Shown here: positions 1 through 8,426 of the stretch, in pieces
Layout: the number at the start of each line of letters is the position of its first letter
Numbering within the stretch: the first letter of the stretch is position 1
Assembly: GCF_002850255.1 (NCBI RefSeq)
Contig: NZ_CP022522.1
Coordinates: forward strand, 438,097 to 502,096
Direction: 5' to 3'
DNA length: 64,000 nucleotides
Source of the DNA: Pseudoalteromonas sp. NC201
Lineage (GTDB): Bacteria; Pseudomonadota; Gammaproteobacteria; Enterobacterales; Alteromonadaceae
The notes under the pieces: generated by a model
What the model saw: only the letters and a program-made list of their open reading frames with translations
Told to the model about the DNA's origin: nothing
Database searches by the model: none
Translations under genes and position numbers: made by a program

Positions 1-209
1 GATGTTCACCATCTTTCCTTAACGGAAGCTTTGGTGAAAAAGTAGAAGGCACTGATAGTGGTTTCTTCTGTCCTTGTCACGGTTCGAAGTTTGATATGGC
101 GGGGCGCGTATTCCAAAACGTACCTGCACCACTAAACTTAGAGATCCCTCCGTATACCTTTATTGACGACACTACCATTTTGGTAGGTGAAGAAGAAGGG
201 GTTGCATAA
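1..209 (+). CDS. petA: Rieske iron-sulfur subunit of cytochrome bc1, 3' end only
   Basis: This is the C-terminal end of the ubiquinol-cytochrome c reductase Rieske protein; the gene starts outside the window and the reading frame begins at base 3. The second cluster-binding box CPCHGS is seen around bases 72-89, preceded by the Cys-Ser-Pro-Ser that normally follows the first CTHLGC box. In the complex this subunit carries electrons from quinol to cytochrome c1 on the periplasmic side of the membrane. The TAA stop shares its last A with the ATG of petB (TAATG), so the two are translationally coupled. Identification is firm from the Rieske box plus the following petB and petC. Confidence 0.93.
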   Translation, partial: CSPSFLNGSFGEKVEGTDSGFFCPCHGSKFDMAGRVFQNVPAPLNLEIPPYTFIDDTTILVGEEEGVA

Positions 210-1510
210 TGTCTGTTAATGTAGATAAAGCAGCAAATACGGGCGTTGTGGGCAAAGTTGTTGATTGGATCGATGCTCGTATTCCGATGACTCGCGTCTG
301 GAATATGCACATTGCTCAATACCCAGCGCCAAAAAACTTTAACTTCTGGTACTTGTTTGGTTCACTCGCCATTCTAGTACTGGTAAACCAGATTGTAACG
401 GGTATCTGGCTAACTATGAACTTTGTACCTTCTGCTGAAGGTGCATTTGCATCCGTAGAATACATCATGCGTGATGTTGAATACGGTTGGTTATTACGAT
501 ACCTACACTCTACCGGCGCATCCGCATTCTTTATCGTGGTCTATCTTCACATGTTCCGCGGTATGATCTACGGTTCTTATCAAAAGCCACGTGAACTACT
601 GTGGTTGTTCGGTATGTTTATCTTCCTAGCACTAATGGCTGAAGCCTTCATGGGTTACTTATTACCATGGGGTCAGATGTCTTTCTGGGGGGCTCAGGTA
701 ATCATTTCATTATTCGGTGCAATCCCGGTAATTGGTGATGACTTAACGCTTTGGATCCGTGGTGACTACGTTATTTCTGGTGCAACGCTTAACCGTTTCT
801 TTGCACTACACGTTATTGCACTACCATTAGTACTGGTTATCTTAGTATTCCTTCACATTGTTGCACTGCACGAAGTAGGCTCAAACAACCCTGACGGTGT
901 TGAGATCAAGCGCAAGAAAGGCTCTGTAGCTGAGGAAGACAAACCTAAATTTAAATTCCATGAATACTACACTGATAAAAAAGATATTGTGGATGCAATT
1001 CCATTCCACCCTTACTACACAGTAAAAGATGTCTTAGGTGTTGCTGGCTTCTTAATTTTCTTCTGCGCAATTGTATTCTTTGCACCAGAAATGAACGGTT
1101 TCTTCCTTGAAGCGCCAAACTTTGAAGCTGCAAACCCGCTGAAAACGCCAGAGCACATTTTCCCAGTTTGGTATTTTACGCCATTCTACGCAATCCTTCG
1201 TGCTATCCCTGACAAGCTAATTGGTGTACTAGCAATGGGCGCTTCAATCGTAGCATTGGCACTACTGCCTTGGATTGACCGTGGTTCGGTTCGTTCAATT
1301 CGCTACCGTTGTGGTTTCCATAAGTTGAACATTGCTCAGTTTGTTGTCACATTCGTTATCCTTGGTTGGATTGGTGCAACACCGCAAACTGACTTTAAAA
1401 CGCTATTGTCGCAAATCACGACAGTAACTTATTTTATGTTCTTCGTGTTGCTATTCTTCTACAGTAAAAACGAGAAGACGAAGCCACTACCAACGAGGTT
1501 GACGAAATGA
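209..1510 (+). CDS. petB: Cytochrome b subunit of the bc1 complex
   Basis: Full-length bacterial cytochrome b, 433 residues, with the usual hydrophobic helices spread over the whole chain. It is the quinol-oxidising, quinone-reducing membrane core of complex III. Family hallmarks seen are the early segment around SFWGAQVI near residue 155, the PEWY-type Qo loop (here PVWY in HIFPVWYFTPFYAILRA, residues about 316-332) and the RYRCGFHK stretch before the last helix. The start overlaps the petA stop, and the stop overlaps the petC start by four bases (ATGA), giving a tight petABC operon. PVWY in place of PEWY at the Qo site is common in proteobacterial forms that use lower-potential quinones; I infer this only from the family pattern. 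Confidence 0.95.
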   Translation: MSVNVDKAANTGVVGKVVDWIDARIPMTRVWNMHIAQYPAPKNFNFWYLFGSLAILVLVNQIVTGIWLTMNFVPSAEGAFASVEYIMRDVEYGWLLRYLHSTGASAFFIVVYLHMFRGMIYGSYQKPRELLWLFGMFIFLALMAEAFMGYLLPWGQMSFWGAQVIISLFGAIPVIGDDLTLWIRGDYVISGATLNRFFALHVIALPLVLVILVFLHIVALHEVGSNNPDGVEIKRKKGSVAEEDKPKFKFHEYYTDKKDIVDAIPFHPYYTVKDVLGVAGFLIFFCAIVFFAPEMNGFFLEAPNFEAANPLKTPEHIFPVWYFTPFYAILRAIPDKLIGVLAMGASIVALALLPWIDRGSVRSIRYRCGFHKLNIAQFVVTFVILGWIGATPQTDFKTLLSQITTVTYFMFFVLLFFYSKNEKTKPLPTRLTK

Positions 1511-2244
1511 TGAAAAAGCTAGTAATCGGTTTATTCGCATTGTTGCCAACGTTATCGATGGCAGCGGGCCCATCAGTGCCTTTGATGGAAGCAAATAATG
1601 ACTTAACTGATAAAGCATCTTTACAGCGCGGCGCTAAGTTATTTATGAACTACTGCCTTGGCTGTCACCAAATGCAATATCAGCGTTATGAGCGTACTTT
1701 CCGTGACATCGGTATTCCAACTGAAATTGGTCAAGAAACGCTTATTTTCGATGGTTCAAAAGTAGGTAGCCATATTAAAAACTCTATGGCTAAAGATGAT
1801 GCTGCAAAATGGTTTGGTGCTGCGCCACCGGACTTAACACTTATCTCTCGTGTTAAGTCTCCGGACTATATCTATACTTACTTGAAGTCATTCTATAAAG
1901 ATGAGTCTCGCCCATTTGGTGTGAACAACGTTGTTTTCCCATTGGTCGGTATGCCTCACGTACTACAAGAGTTACAAGGCTTGCCAACACCGATCACTGA
2001 AGAAGTGGAAGAACACGGTCACACAGTGACTAAAGTTGTCGGCACTGAAACAGATGGTACCGGTGAGATGAGTGTTGATGAATATGACCAAGCAGCACGT
2101 GACCTTACAAACTTTTTAGCTTATGTAGGTGAGCCTTCTCGCCTAGAGTCAGAAGCTTTGGGTATTAAGGTTATTGGTTTCTTAGTTATCTTCTTCATCC
2201 TGGCATTCTTCTTGAAGAAAGAATACTGGAGAGATGTTCATTAA
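1507..2244 (+). CDS. petC: Cytochrome c1 subunit of the bc1 complex
   Basis: A 245-residue cytochrome c1. It has an N-terminal signal peptide ending near SMAAG, one haem-binding CLGCH motif around residue 50, and a C-terminal transmembrane anchor (about residues 220-237) followed by a short positively charged cytoplasmic tail. This is the periplasmic haem c carrier that passes electrons from the Rieske protein to soluble cytochrome c or an oxidase. It is the last gene of petABC, overlaps petB by ATGA, and is followed within about 30 bases by a hairpin terminator. Length and architecture are normal for the family. Confidence 0.94.
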   Translation: MMKKLVIGLFALLPTLSMAAGPSVPLMEANNDLTDKASLQRGAKLFMNYCLGCHQMQYQRYERTFRDIGIPTEIGQETLIFDGSKVGSHIKNSMAKDDAAKWFGAAPPDLTLISRVKSPDYIYTYLKSFYKDESRPFGVNNVVFPLVGMPHVLQELQGLPTPITEEVEEHGHTVTKVVGTETDGTGEMSVDEYDQAARDLTNFLAYVGEPSRLESEALGIKVIGFLVIFFILAFFLKKEYWRDVH

Positions 2245-2271
2245 TTTGAATATTCAAAGGTGATTTTTGCA

Positions 2272-2293
2272 ATAGGGGCGTTCGCCCCTTTTG
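2272..2293 (+). terminator. Intrinsic terminator of petABC
   Basis: A 7-bp GC-rich stem (2274-2280 with 2283-2289, two-base TT loop) is followed by a short T run. It lies just after petC and before the sspA ribosome-binding site. Confidence 0.75.
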
Positions 2294-2340
2294 CTGTTTA
2301 AAGTGATTTAATTACTTTTAGTTTTTTAATGGAGGTAGGC

Positions 2341-2967
2341 ATGGCCGTTGCTGCCAATAAGCGCCCTGTAATGACACTTTTTTCTGGGTCAAACTGTATG
2401 TACAGTCACCAAGTACGTATCGTACTTGCTGAGAAAGGTGTAAGTGTTGATATTCACCAGGCTGAAAAGGACAACTTACCAGAAGCTCTACACGAGATTA
2501 ACCCGTATGGCACTGTTCCTACGCTAATCGATCGTGAGCTTGGCTTGTACCAAGCGAATATCATTATGGAGTATCTAGACGAGCGCTTCCCGCATCCTCC
2601 TCTGATGCCTGTATATCCAGTAATGCGTGGTCGTAGTCGTTTAATGATGCACCGCATTGAAACTGACTGGTATTCACTTGCTGAAAAGGTCTCTGCGGGT
2701 GGTGATGAAGCTGTACAAGCTCGTAAAGAGTTAACCGAAGCACTACTAGCTGTAGCACCTATCTTCAATGAAGCACCTTACTTCATGAGTGAAGAGTTCA
2801 GCTTAGTTGATTGTTATTTAGCTCCACTACTTTGGCGTTTACCACAGCTTGGTATTGAGCTGAATGGTGCTGGTAGCAAAGAGCTAAAAGAATACATGCT
2901 GCGTTTATTTGAGCGTGACTCATTCCAAGCATCGCTAACGGATGCAGAGCGTGAGATCAGATCGTAA
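2341..2967 (+). CDS. sspA: Stringent starvation protein A
   Basis: SspA is a glutathione-S-transferase-fold protein that binds RNA polymerase holoenzyme and alters promoter choice in starvation and acid stress. The frame shows the thioredoxin-like N-terminal domain (MTLFSGSNCMYSHQVR near residues 10-25, then NPYGTVPTLIDRELGLYQANIIMEYLDERFPHP) and a helical C-terminal domain. I chose the ATG at 2341, giving 208 residues, because GGAGG lies at 2331-2335 directly upstream; an in-frame ATG at 2329 overlaps that ribosome-binding site and is unlikely. Its stop overlaps the sspB start (TAATG). The petABC-sspAB order is common in this group of gammaproteobacteria. Confidence 0.94.
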   Translation: MAVAANKRPVMTLFSGSNCMYSHQVRIVLAEKGVSVDIHQAEKDNLPEALHEINPYGTVPTLIDRELGLYQANIIMEYLDERFPHPPLMPVYPVMRGRSRLMMHRIETDWYSLAEKVSAGGDEAVQARKELTEALLAVAPIFNEAPYFMSEEFSLVDCYLAPLLWRLPQLGIELNGAGSKELKEYMLRLFERDSFQASLTDAEREIRS

Positions 2968-3392
2968 TGACGTCTAATCGTCCTTACTTACTACGCGCGT
3001 TTTACGAGTGGATTGTTGATAACGAATGTACACCGCATTTAGTGGTGAACGCAGACTTTCCCTCGGTACAGGTTCCAACACAATTTGTGCAAGAAGGGCA
3101 AATTGTGTTGAACGTAAGCCCGTCTGCTGTGACTAATTTCTCTATGGACAATCAAGCGCTGAGCTTTAACGCTCGGTTTGGTGGTCAACCGATGCAGGTA
3201 TATGTGCCAAACGGTGCGGTATTGGCTATCTATGCAAGAGAAAATGGTGAAGGCACGGTATTTACACCTGAAGAAGAAATCTTTGAAGATGAAGAGTTTG
3301 ATTTGGTAGAAGAGACGGAAGTCTCACAATCGCCAGAGACTAAGCCGGAACCTGAAAAGAAAAAAGGTTCTCACCTTCGAGTGATAAAATAA
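2967..3392 (+). CDS. sspB: ClpXP adaptor SspB
   Basis: SspB delivers ssrA-tagged proteins from stalled ribosomes to the ClpXP protease. The N-terminal substrate-binding domain is seen in residues 1-110 (start MTSNRPYLLRAFYEWI, core with VLNVSPSAV and FNARFGG). An acidic, low-complexity linker follows, and the protein ends in the short basic tail GSHLRVIK, which matches the ClpX-binding tail of the family. The ATG shares a base with the sspA stop, so the pair is coupled. A bidirectional hairpin terminator follows at once. Length (141 residues) is normal. Confidence 0.95.
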   Translation: MTSNRPYLLRAFYEWIVDNECTPHLVVNADFPSVQVPTQFVQEGQIVLNVSPSAVTNFSMDNQALSFNARFGGQPMQVYVPNGAVLAIYARENGEGTVFTPEEEIFEDEEFDLVEETEVSQSPETKPEPEKKKGSHLRVIK

Positions 3393-3418
3393 AAAAACCT
3401 GCGGATGCAGGTTTTTTT
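3391..3418. terminator. Bidirectional terminator between sspB and dolP
   Basis: Stem 3398-3402 with 3407-3411 and a four-base loop, flanked by seven A on the left and seven T on the right, so it can stop transcription from both converging genes. Confidence 0.85.
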
Positions 3419-3429
3419 ATGGCTATTGT

Positions 3430-3996
3430 TTAGATGTACTCAAAGGCTTTAATCACACGTTTGACACCATTAATATTTCTGGCGATTTCTACGGCTGAGT
3501 TTGCTTCTTGTTTGGAGACTAAGCCCATTAAGAACACTTCGGCATTTTCAGTAACTACCTTAATATTTGCGCCATTGACTTCGTCGGCCGCCAGCAGTTT
3601 GGTTTTAACTTTGGAGGTCAGCCACGTATCATGTGTTTGCGTCGTGATGCCGATGTTTGAGGTTATTCTCAACTGATTATGTACTTGCTTAATCCCAGCA
3701 ATGTTCCGTAGCGCACGCTCAGCTTCCGTTTTCATTTCTTGATTAGTGACTTGACCGATCATTAATACTACGCCATTAACACTCACTAGCGTGATATTGG
3801 CATGGTCTGCAAGGCGCTTAATCTCTTTGATGGCAAGCGTGCCTTTGATCTCGATATTGTTATCGTCAATTTGTGCACCGATAGTGCGTCTATCATTTGC
3901 TGCAGACACCGCACCGGCTGTACCAGCAACTACCGCAGCAGCACACCCTTGTAGTAACAAGATGGCGGCAAGTAAAGAGGTTATTCTCATCATCAT
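3430..3996 (-). CDS. dolP: Outer-membrane lipoprotein with two BON domains (DolP/YraP)
   Basis: DolP is an outer-membrane lipoprotein that binds anionic phospholipid at division sites and supports envelope integrity. The 188-residue product has a lipoprotein signal with lipobox LLQGC (Cys near residue 17) and two BON repeats (about residues 45-115 and 120-188) with the recurring NxxVxLxGxVxxxxxxxxAExxARxIxGVxxVxN pattern. It is the last gene of the lpoA-yraN-diaA-dolP run and overlaps the diaA stop by four bases (ATGA). The gene order is the same as in Escherichia coli, which supports the name. Three consecutive ATG codons leave the exact start open by one or two residues. Confidence 0.9.
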   Translation of the reverse strand: MMMRITSLLAAILLLQGCAAAVVAGTAGAVSAANDRRTIGAQIDDNNIEIKGTLAIKEIKRLADHANITLVSVNGVVLMIGQVTNQEMKTEAERALRNIAGIKQVHNQLRITSNIGITTQTHDTWLTSKVKTKLLAADEVNGANIKVVTENAEVFLMGLVSKQEANSAVEIARNINGVKRVIKAFEYI

Positions 3997-4580
3997 ACTT
4001 CGTCCTGAGGGAATAAAATTGCGTCGATTAGCTCACTTAAACAGTGAGTATTGAATAGTTGTGATTCGATTATCCGGCTTGGGCGTTTACTTGGGATCCG
4101 GATCTCTACATCCTGTGGGCCCAACAGGCCGGTAATTTCACCACCATCATCGCCAACTAACGCGATGACTTTCATATCTCTAGTCAGGGCTGCTTCCACT
4201 GCGCCAATAACCGTCTTTTCTTGCCCGTTTATGGCATACGCCACCAGCAAGTCTCCTTGCTGCGCGAATGCGCGTATTTGCTTGGCAAAGCGCTCTCTGG
4301 CTTTACCATTTTCTGGTGACGCCAAATTATATTGCTCATTCGTTAGTGCAATCGCGGGCAGACACGGGCGTTCGGTTTCGTAAAAGTTGCTTAAGATGGT
4401 TGCGAAGTGGTGCGCCAACATATGATTACTTGGCGCGCCGCAGCAGATGATTTTATTGCCATTGATCAGGCTCTGAGCCATAGTCATAGCTGCGGTTTCT
4501 AGTGCTTTAGGCAATACTTCGCCTGCCGCTATCTGCGCTTGAATTGACTCTGTAAATATAGACTTTATAGATTCTTGCAT
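3993..4580 (-). CDS. diaA: DnaA initiator-associating SIS-domain protein DiaA
   Basis: DiaA is a homotetrameric sugar-isomerase-fold protein that binds several DnaA molecules and promotes their assembly at oriC. The 195-residue frame shows the SIS fold: the loop KIICCGAPSNHMLAHHFATILSNFYETERPCLPAIALT near residues 43-80, then GDLLVAYAINGQEKTVIGAVEAA and MKVIALVGDDGG. The related isomerase GmhA has catalytic residues that DiaA lacks; context (between yraN and dolP, downstream of lpoA) favours DiaA. It is separated from yraN by one base. Confidence 0.88.
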   Translation of the reverse strand: MQESIKSIFTESIQAQIAAGEVLPKALETAAMTMAQSLINGNKIICCGAPSNHMLAHHFATILSNFYETERPCLPAIALTNEQYNLASPENGKARERFAKQIRAFAQQGDLLVAYAINGQEKTVIGAVEAALTRDMKVIALVGDDGGEITGLLGPQDVEIRIPSKRPSRIIESQLFNTHCLSELIDAILFPQDEV

Positions 4581-4581
4581 G

Positions 4582-4947
4582 CTAAAAAATATTTCTAATC
4601 CAGTTTATTTCAGGGGGATCGGCCCCTTGAATGGCAACAAAGTCGACTCTAAGTTGCGTGTTATGCAAATTTTGCTGTGCTAAATAATTATAAATACTAC
4701 GCTTTAATCTTTGAAGCTTAGTTTTTGATAGTGCGTTAATTGCGCCACCAAAGTGACTGCTATCGCGATACTTTACTTCAATAAACACTAAGGTTTGCGA
4801 CTCTCGCATAATGAGATCTATCTCTCCGTATTTACAGAGATAGTTTCTGGTGACGGGGGTTAATCCTTGTTTTACCAAGAATTGCTCCGCAATCTGCTCA
4901 AAATGCTCGCCCTTACTCCGTGTGTTGCTAAATAGTCCTTTAAACAT
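4582..4947 (-). CDS. yraN: YraN / UPF0102 family endonuclease-like protein
   Basis: A 121-residue member of UPF0102, a small PD-(D/E)xK-fold family related to Holliday-junction resolvases whose role is poorly defined. The motif is clear: GEHFEQIAEQFLVKQGL at residues 13-29, then RNYLCKYGEIDLIMRESQTLVFIEVKYRDSSHFGGA, with the catalytic D and ExK. It sits between lpoA and diaA as in other gammaproteobacteria. Length and motif spacing are normal. Confidence 0.9.
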   Translation of the reverse strand: MFKGLFSNTRSKGEHFEQIAEQFLVKQGLTPVTRNYLCKYGEIDLIMRESQTLVFIEVKYRDSSHFGGAINALSKTKLQRLKRSIYNYLAQQNLHNTQLRVDFVAIQGADPPEINWIRNIF

Positions 4948-4956
4948 CCAGATATC

Positions 4957-6849
4957 CTATCTGACCAAAGAGTCTCCCACAGGTTTCTCTTGTTGCATAA
5001 ATAATGGTAGTGGAGGCTGTTCATCTAAGCTCACCAAACGAATTTGTTTATTATGATACTGTGCCCAACTGAGCTTTCGTACTAAGTCACTGCCACCGCG
5101 GATGCTGAGCTGGCCGGTTAAGCCATCAAAACTTTTACCCGAGAGCCAAGCCAGTTGGCGCAGCTCGGGGACTAAATTTGTGGCGTCATATGCCATTGCA
5201 AACAAGCGCTGCTCTAAGTCGGCCTGCTCAGGCCATAAAGATTGATAGGCATCTCGAAGCGGTGCTTTTTCAACGGCACCCGGTAGCATCCAAGGTTGCT
5301 CGGTAAAATAAAGTCCTTCTAAATCGCCCTTATCAGTAACATCAATTTGTTTACTATAGCTGCGAGAGCTGGCATATAAAGGGATCCTGTCGGCAAATGT
5401 ACTGACATTGACGTCTAAATAGGGTTTGAGCAGTCGAGTTTCCATTGCATCACCTAAAATATAGATGGCATCAATGTCGCGTCTAGAGCGTGTTTCGCTT
5501 TTGACCTCTTTGCGAAATAGACTTTTGATGACGCTAGTGCGTGACTTTGAAGCGTCCACCTCTAAAATGTCGGTGATGACATCCGCCATATTTTTACTAT
5601 TAGTGTAATAACCTACTTCTGGTGCGGTCTCACTGTAGCGTTTCCAACCTTGATCAAAATACTCAATTAAACGCTTACCAGAGGCATTCGCTGGAGCCAG
5701 TAACATGGGTTTTTTATAGCCTTTAGCAAGAAAGTGCTTCATTGCTTGCTCGACTTCATGCTCAGGATTAAGCGCAAAAAAGTACTGTTCACTACTGCTA
5801 GGCGTAAGCGTTTCGCGTGCATTTAAAAACAAAGTTGGGTAAGCCGCAAAACCTTTATCTGCGAGTAGTTTTTCAACGTTGGATTTTAATAATGGACCAA
5901 TGACAAAATCGACATTTGCCTCAGCAAGTTGCGTTACGATGTCAGATTCGGATGCCATTTCATCAATGAAGAAGACCTCTTCAATCGCCCCTTCGTCAGT
6001 AGCAGCCAAGAAACCATTTTTCAAGGCTGTGCCGAGTCGCTCGCTCGCACCAGATTGTGGTAATAACACCGCAAGTCTTTTAACTTGGTAAGGTTCAAGC
6101 GCAACAGCGCCTTGTAAATCTTTAGGCAGCAAAGCAACCGCAGGGTGATTAGTAAAACGACGACGCCAATTATTCATGGCTTGGTCGAGCTGGACGCTCG
6201 AACCCAAATAAATTTGTTGATACTTAGCTAGCGTCACCCAACCACGCTGTAAAACAGAGCCAGAATCAAAGCGCTCTAGGGCGTAACTTGATAGCTGCTG
6301 TAGCGCGAGCCAAATCTCTTCGTGTAACCCAGCCACCGCTAAGTTATGTTCATTGGCAATATCAGCCGCTTTAAAGTACTCAACCAACGCTTTTTTTGGT
6401 AGTTGCTGAGAGGCATAAATACTACCCAATAAATACTCATACCAAGCTTGGTGTTCAGGGGTGTTGAGTCGGCCCTCTAGCGTGTTTAGTATGGCTAACG
6501 CATTGGCATACTGCGATAATTCTTTGCGAGCAAGTGCGATGTATAATTTGTTTTGAATATGATCAACACTGGCTTTAGCTTCCATCGCTAAACCAATTTG
6601 CTCTAACATTTGCCAGTCTTTTTCTAAGATAGCAGCGTCTCTGGCTGCATATAGCAATTGGATTTTGGCAACGCCTTCTTTACCCTGCGCCTTTGCAAAT
6701 AACGACGCGGCATTGTCATCCGATTGGCTAACGGCTTTAGTTGTTTTAGTTTCTTGGGGGGATTTGGTGACATTTGTGCTTGTACTACAAGCGGATAACC
6801 CCGACAATATGGCAACTAAAAGCGCTATCTTTTTAAACTGCACAGGCAA
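4957..6849 (-). CDS. lpoA: Penicillin-binding protein activator LpoA
   Basis: LpoA is the outer-membrane lipoprotein that spans the periplasm and stimulates the peptidoglycan synthase PBP1A. The 630-residue product has a lipoprotein signal (lipobox LSAC, Cys near residue 21), a helical TPR-like N-terminal domain (about 45-250) and a C-terminal LppC domain of the periplasmic-binding-protein fold (about 255-610; VKRLAVLLPQSGASERLGTALKNGF, then FVIGPLLKSNVEKLL). It is transcribed divergently from rsmI, with about 54 bp between the two start codons, and leads the lpoA-yraN-diaA-dolP operon. Confidence 0.93.
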   Translation of the reverse strand: MPVQFKKIALLVAILSGLSACSTSTNVTKSPQETKTTKAVSQSDDNAASLFAKAQGKEGVAKIQLLYAARDAAILEKDWQMLEQIGLAMEAKASVDHIQNKLYIALARKELSQYANALAILNTLEGRLNTPEHQAWYEYLLGSIYASQQLPKKALVEYFKAADIANEHNLAVAGLHEEIWLALQQLSSYALERFDSGSVLQRGWVTLAKYQQIYLGSSVQLDQAMNNWRRRFTNHPAVALLPKDLQGAVALEPYQVKRLAVLLPQSGASERLGTALKNGFLAATDEGAIEEVFFIDEMASESDIVTQLAEANVDFVIGPLLKSNVEKLLADKGFAAYPTLFLNARETLTPSSSEQYFFALNPEHEVEQAMKHFLAKGYKKPMLLAPANASGKRLIEYFDQGWKRYSETAPEVGYYTNSKNMADVITDILEVDASKSRTSVIKSLFRKEVKSETRSRRDIDAIYILGDAMETRLLKPYLDVNVSTFADRIPLYASSRSYSKQIDVTDKGDLEGLYFTEQPWMLPGAVEKAPLRDAYQSLWPEQADLEQRLFAMAYDATNLVPELRQLAWLSGKSFDGLTGQLSIRGGSDLVRKLSWAQYHNKQIRLVSLDEQPPLPLFMQQEKPVGDSLVR

Positions 6850-6903
6850 ACCTTCTTTTTCACGACTGAGTGGATATCTTACTGACTGATATTGGAGAGC
6901 TCA

Positions 6904-7764
6904 ATGGCTAATCTTCACAACGAAAACAAAATCGGCACCCTACATATTGTAGCGACACCAATAGGTAATTTAGATGACATCAGTGAACGTGCACTGAAAG
7001 TGTTAAGTCAGGTCGATTTAATCGCTGCCGAAGATACGCGCCACACCGGTAAATTATTGAGCCACTTTAGCATTAAAGCAAAAACTTTTGCACTGCATGA
7101 TCACAACGAGAAGCAAAAAGCGCAGCAAATTTTAGATTGGTTAAACGAAGGTAAAGACATCGCGCTAGTGTCTGATGCGGGTACGCCGCTTATCAGCGAT
7201 CCAGGCTATGCCGTGGTAAACCTGTGCCGTGAAGCAGGTGCTACTGTGACTCCCGTTCCAGGCGCGTGTGCCGCCATTGCTGCCGTGAGTTGTTCAGGCT
7301 TACCGACAGATAAATTCCAATTCGTGGGATTTTCACCTGCAAAAAGCCAAGCGCGTCAGCAATTTTTTAAAGATGCAGTCGCCTCTGGCATCACCAGTAT
7401 CTTGTACGAAAGCACCCACCGCATTATGGCAAGTCTAGAAGATATGAAAATCGCGCTGGGCGAAACACAACAAGTCGTTTTTGCTAAAGAACTGACCAAA
7501 ACCTACGAAACCTTTTTCAGTGGCACGGTTACTGAGCTTATTGAGTTTTTAACCGCAACGCCTGAAAAGCAAAAAGGTGAACTGGTGTTGATGCTACCCG
7601 GTGAACAAAGAGATGAACAGGCATTAACGCCAGAAGCAAAAAAGCTGATTGAGTTACTAGAACCTGAAATGCCATTGAAGAAGGCCTGCGGCGTGGCAGC
7701 TGAATATTTAGGGCTAAAAAAGAACGCCTTGTATAAGGCTATGATTGCTGAGCGAGAAGCGTAA
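6904..7764 (+). CDS. rsmI: 16S rRNA (cytidine-1402-2'-O)-methyltransferase RsmI
   Basis: RsmI adds the 2'-O-methyl group to C1402 of 16S rRNA in the ribosomal P site. The tetrapyrrole-methylase fold is plain: TLHIVATPIGNLDDISERAL at the N-terminus, AEDTRHTGKLL, SDAGTPLISDPGY and VTPVPGACA, all family signatures. I take the ATG at 6904 (286 residues) because GGAG at 6894-6897 gives good spacing; a TTG at 6892 would read through that site. The gene is divergent from lpoA, a conserved arrangement, and is followed by the RNase P RNA gene. Confidence 0.95.
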   Translation: MANLHNENKIGTLHIVATPIGNLDDISERALKVLSQVDLIAAEDTRHTGKLLSHFSIKAKTFALHDHNEKQKAQQILDWLNEGKDIALVSDAGTPLISDPGYAVVNLCREAGATVTPVPGACAAIAAVSCSGLPTDKFQFVGFSPAKSQARQQFFKDAVASGITSILYESTHRIMASLEDMKIALGETQQVVFAKELTKTYETFFSGTVTELIEFLTATPEKQKGELVLMLPGEQRDEQALTPEAKKLIELLEPEMPLKKACGVAAEYLGLKKNALYKAMIAEREA

Positions 7765-7781
7765 TACACGCAATTTATCGC

Positions 7782-7818
7782 GTGCGTTATTGCATTAAAG
7801 TGCGTATAATCGCCCGCC
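7782..7818 (+). promoter_or_regulatory. Promoter of rnpB
   Basis: A perfect -10 box TATAAT lies at 7805-7810, with a poor -35 around 7782-7787. The discriminator after the -10 is very GC-rich (7811-7818), as in stable-RNA promoters under stringent control. The mature RNA is predicted to start around 7818-7820. Confidence 0.65.
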
Positions 7819-7819
7819 T

Positions 7820-8188
<369 letters not shown>

Positions 8189-8229
8189 CTCAAGCGTAAA
8201 CATCCCAACATGAGATGTTTACGCTTGAG
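8189..8229 (+). terminator. Long perfect hairpin after rnpB
   Basis: A perfect 16-bp inverted repeat (8189-8204 with 8214-8229) with a nine-base loop directly follows the P1 helix of rnpB. There is no clean T run after it, so it may act as a Rho-type or processing stop rather than a classical intrinsic terminator. Between it and the next gene (8230-8426) I see only AT-rich sequence. Confidence 0.5.
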
Positions 8230-8426
8230 ACTTCCACTTTATCACCTCACGATCACCTTGTTAAAAACGCCATTTATTTGTATATCTCACCACTTTTCGT
8301 TAATTTATTTACTAATTTCACTTGTTGGGTTTATTTAAAATACTGGTAAATAATGATTTTTAAGGTTGGTACAATACTTGGAAAGATAGAGGCATCTCTC
8401 AAGCGAAAATGAGTAATGGAACTATC

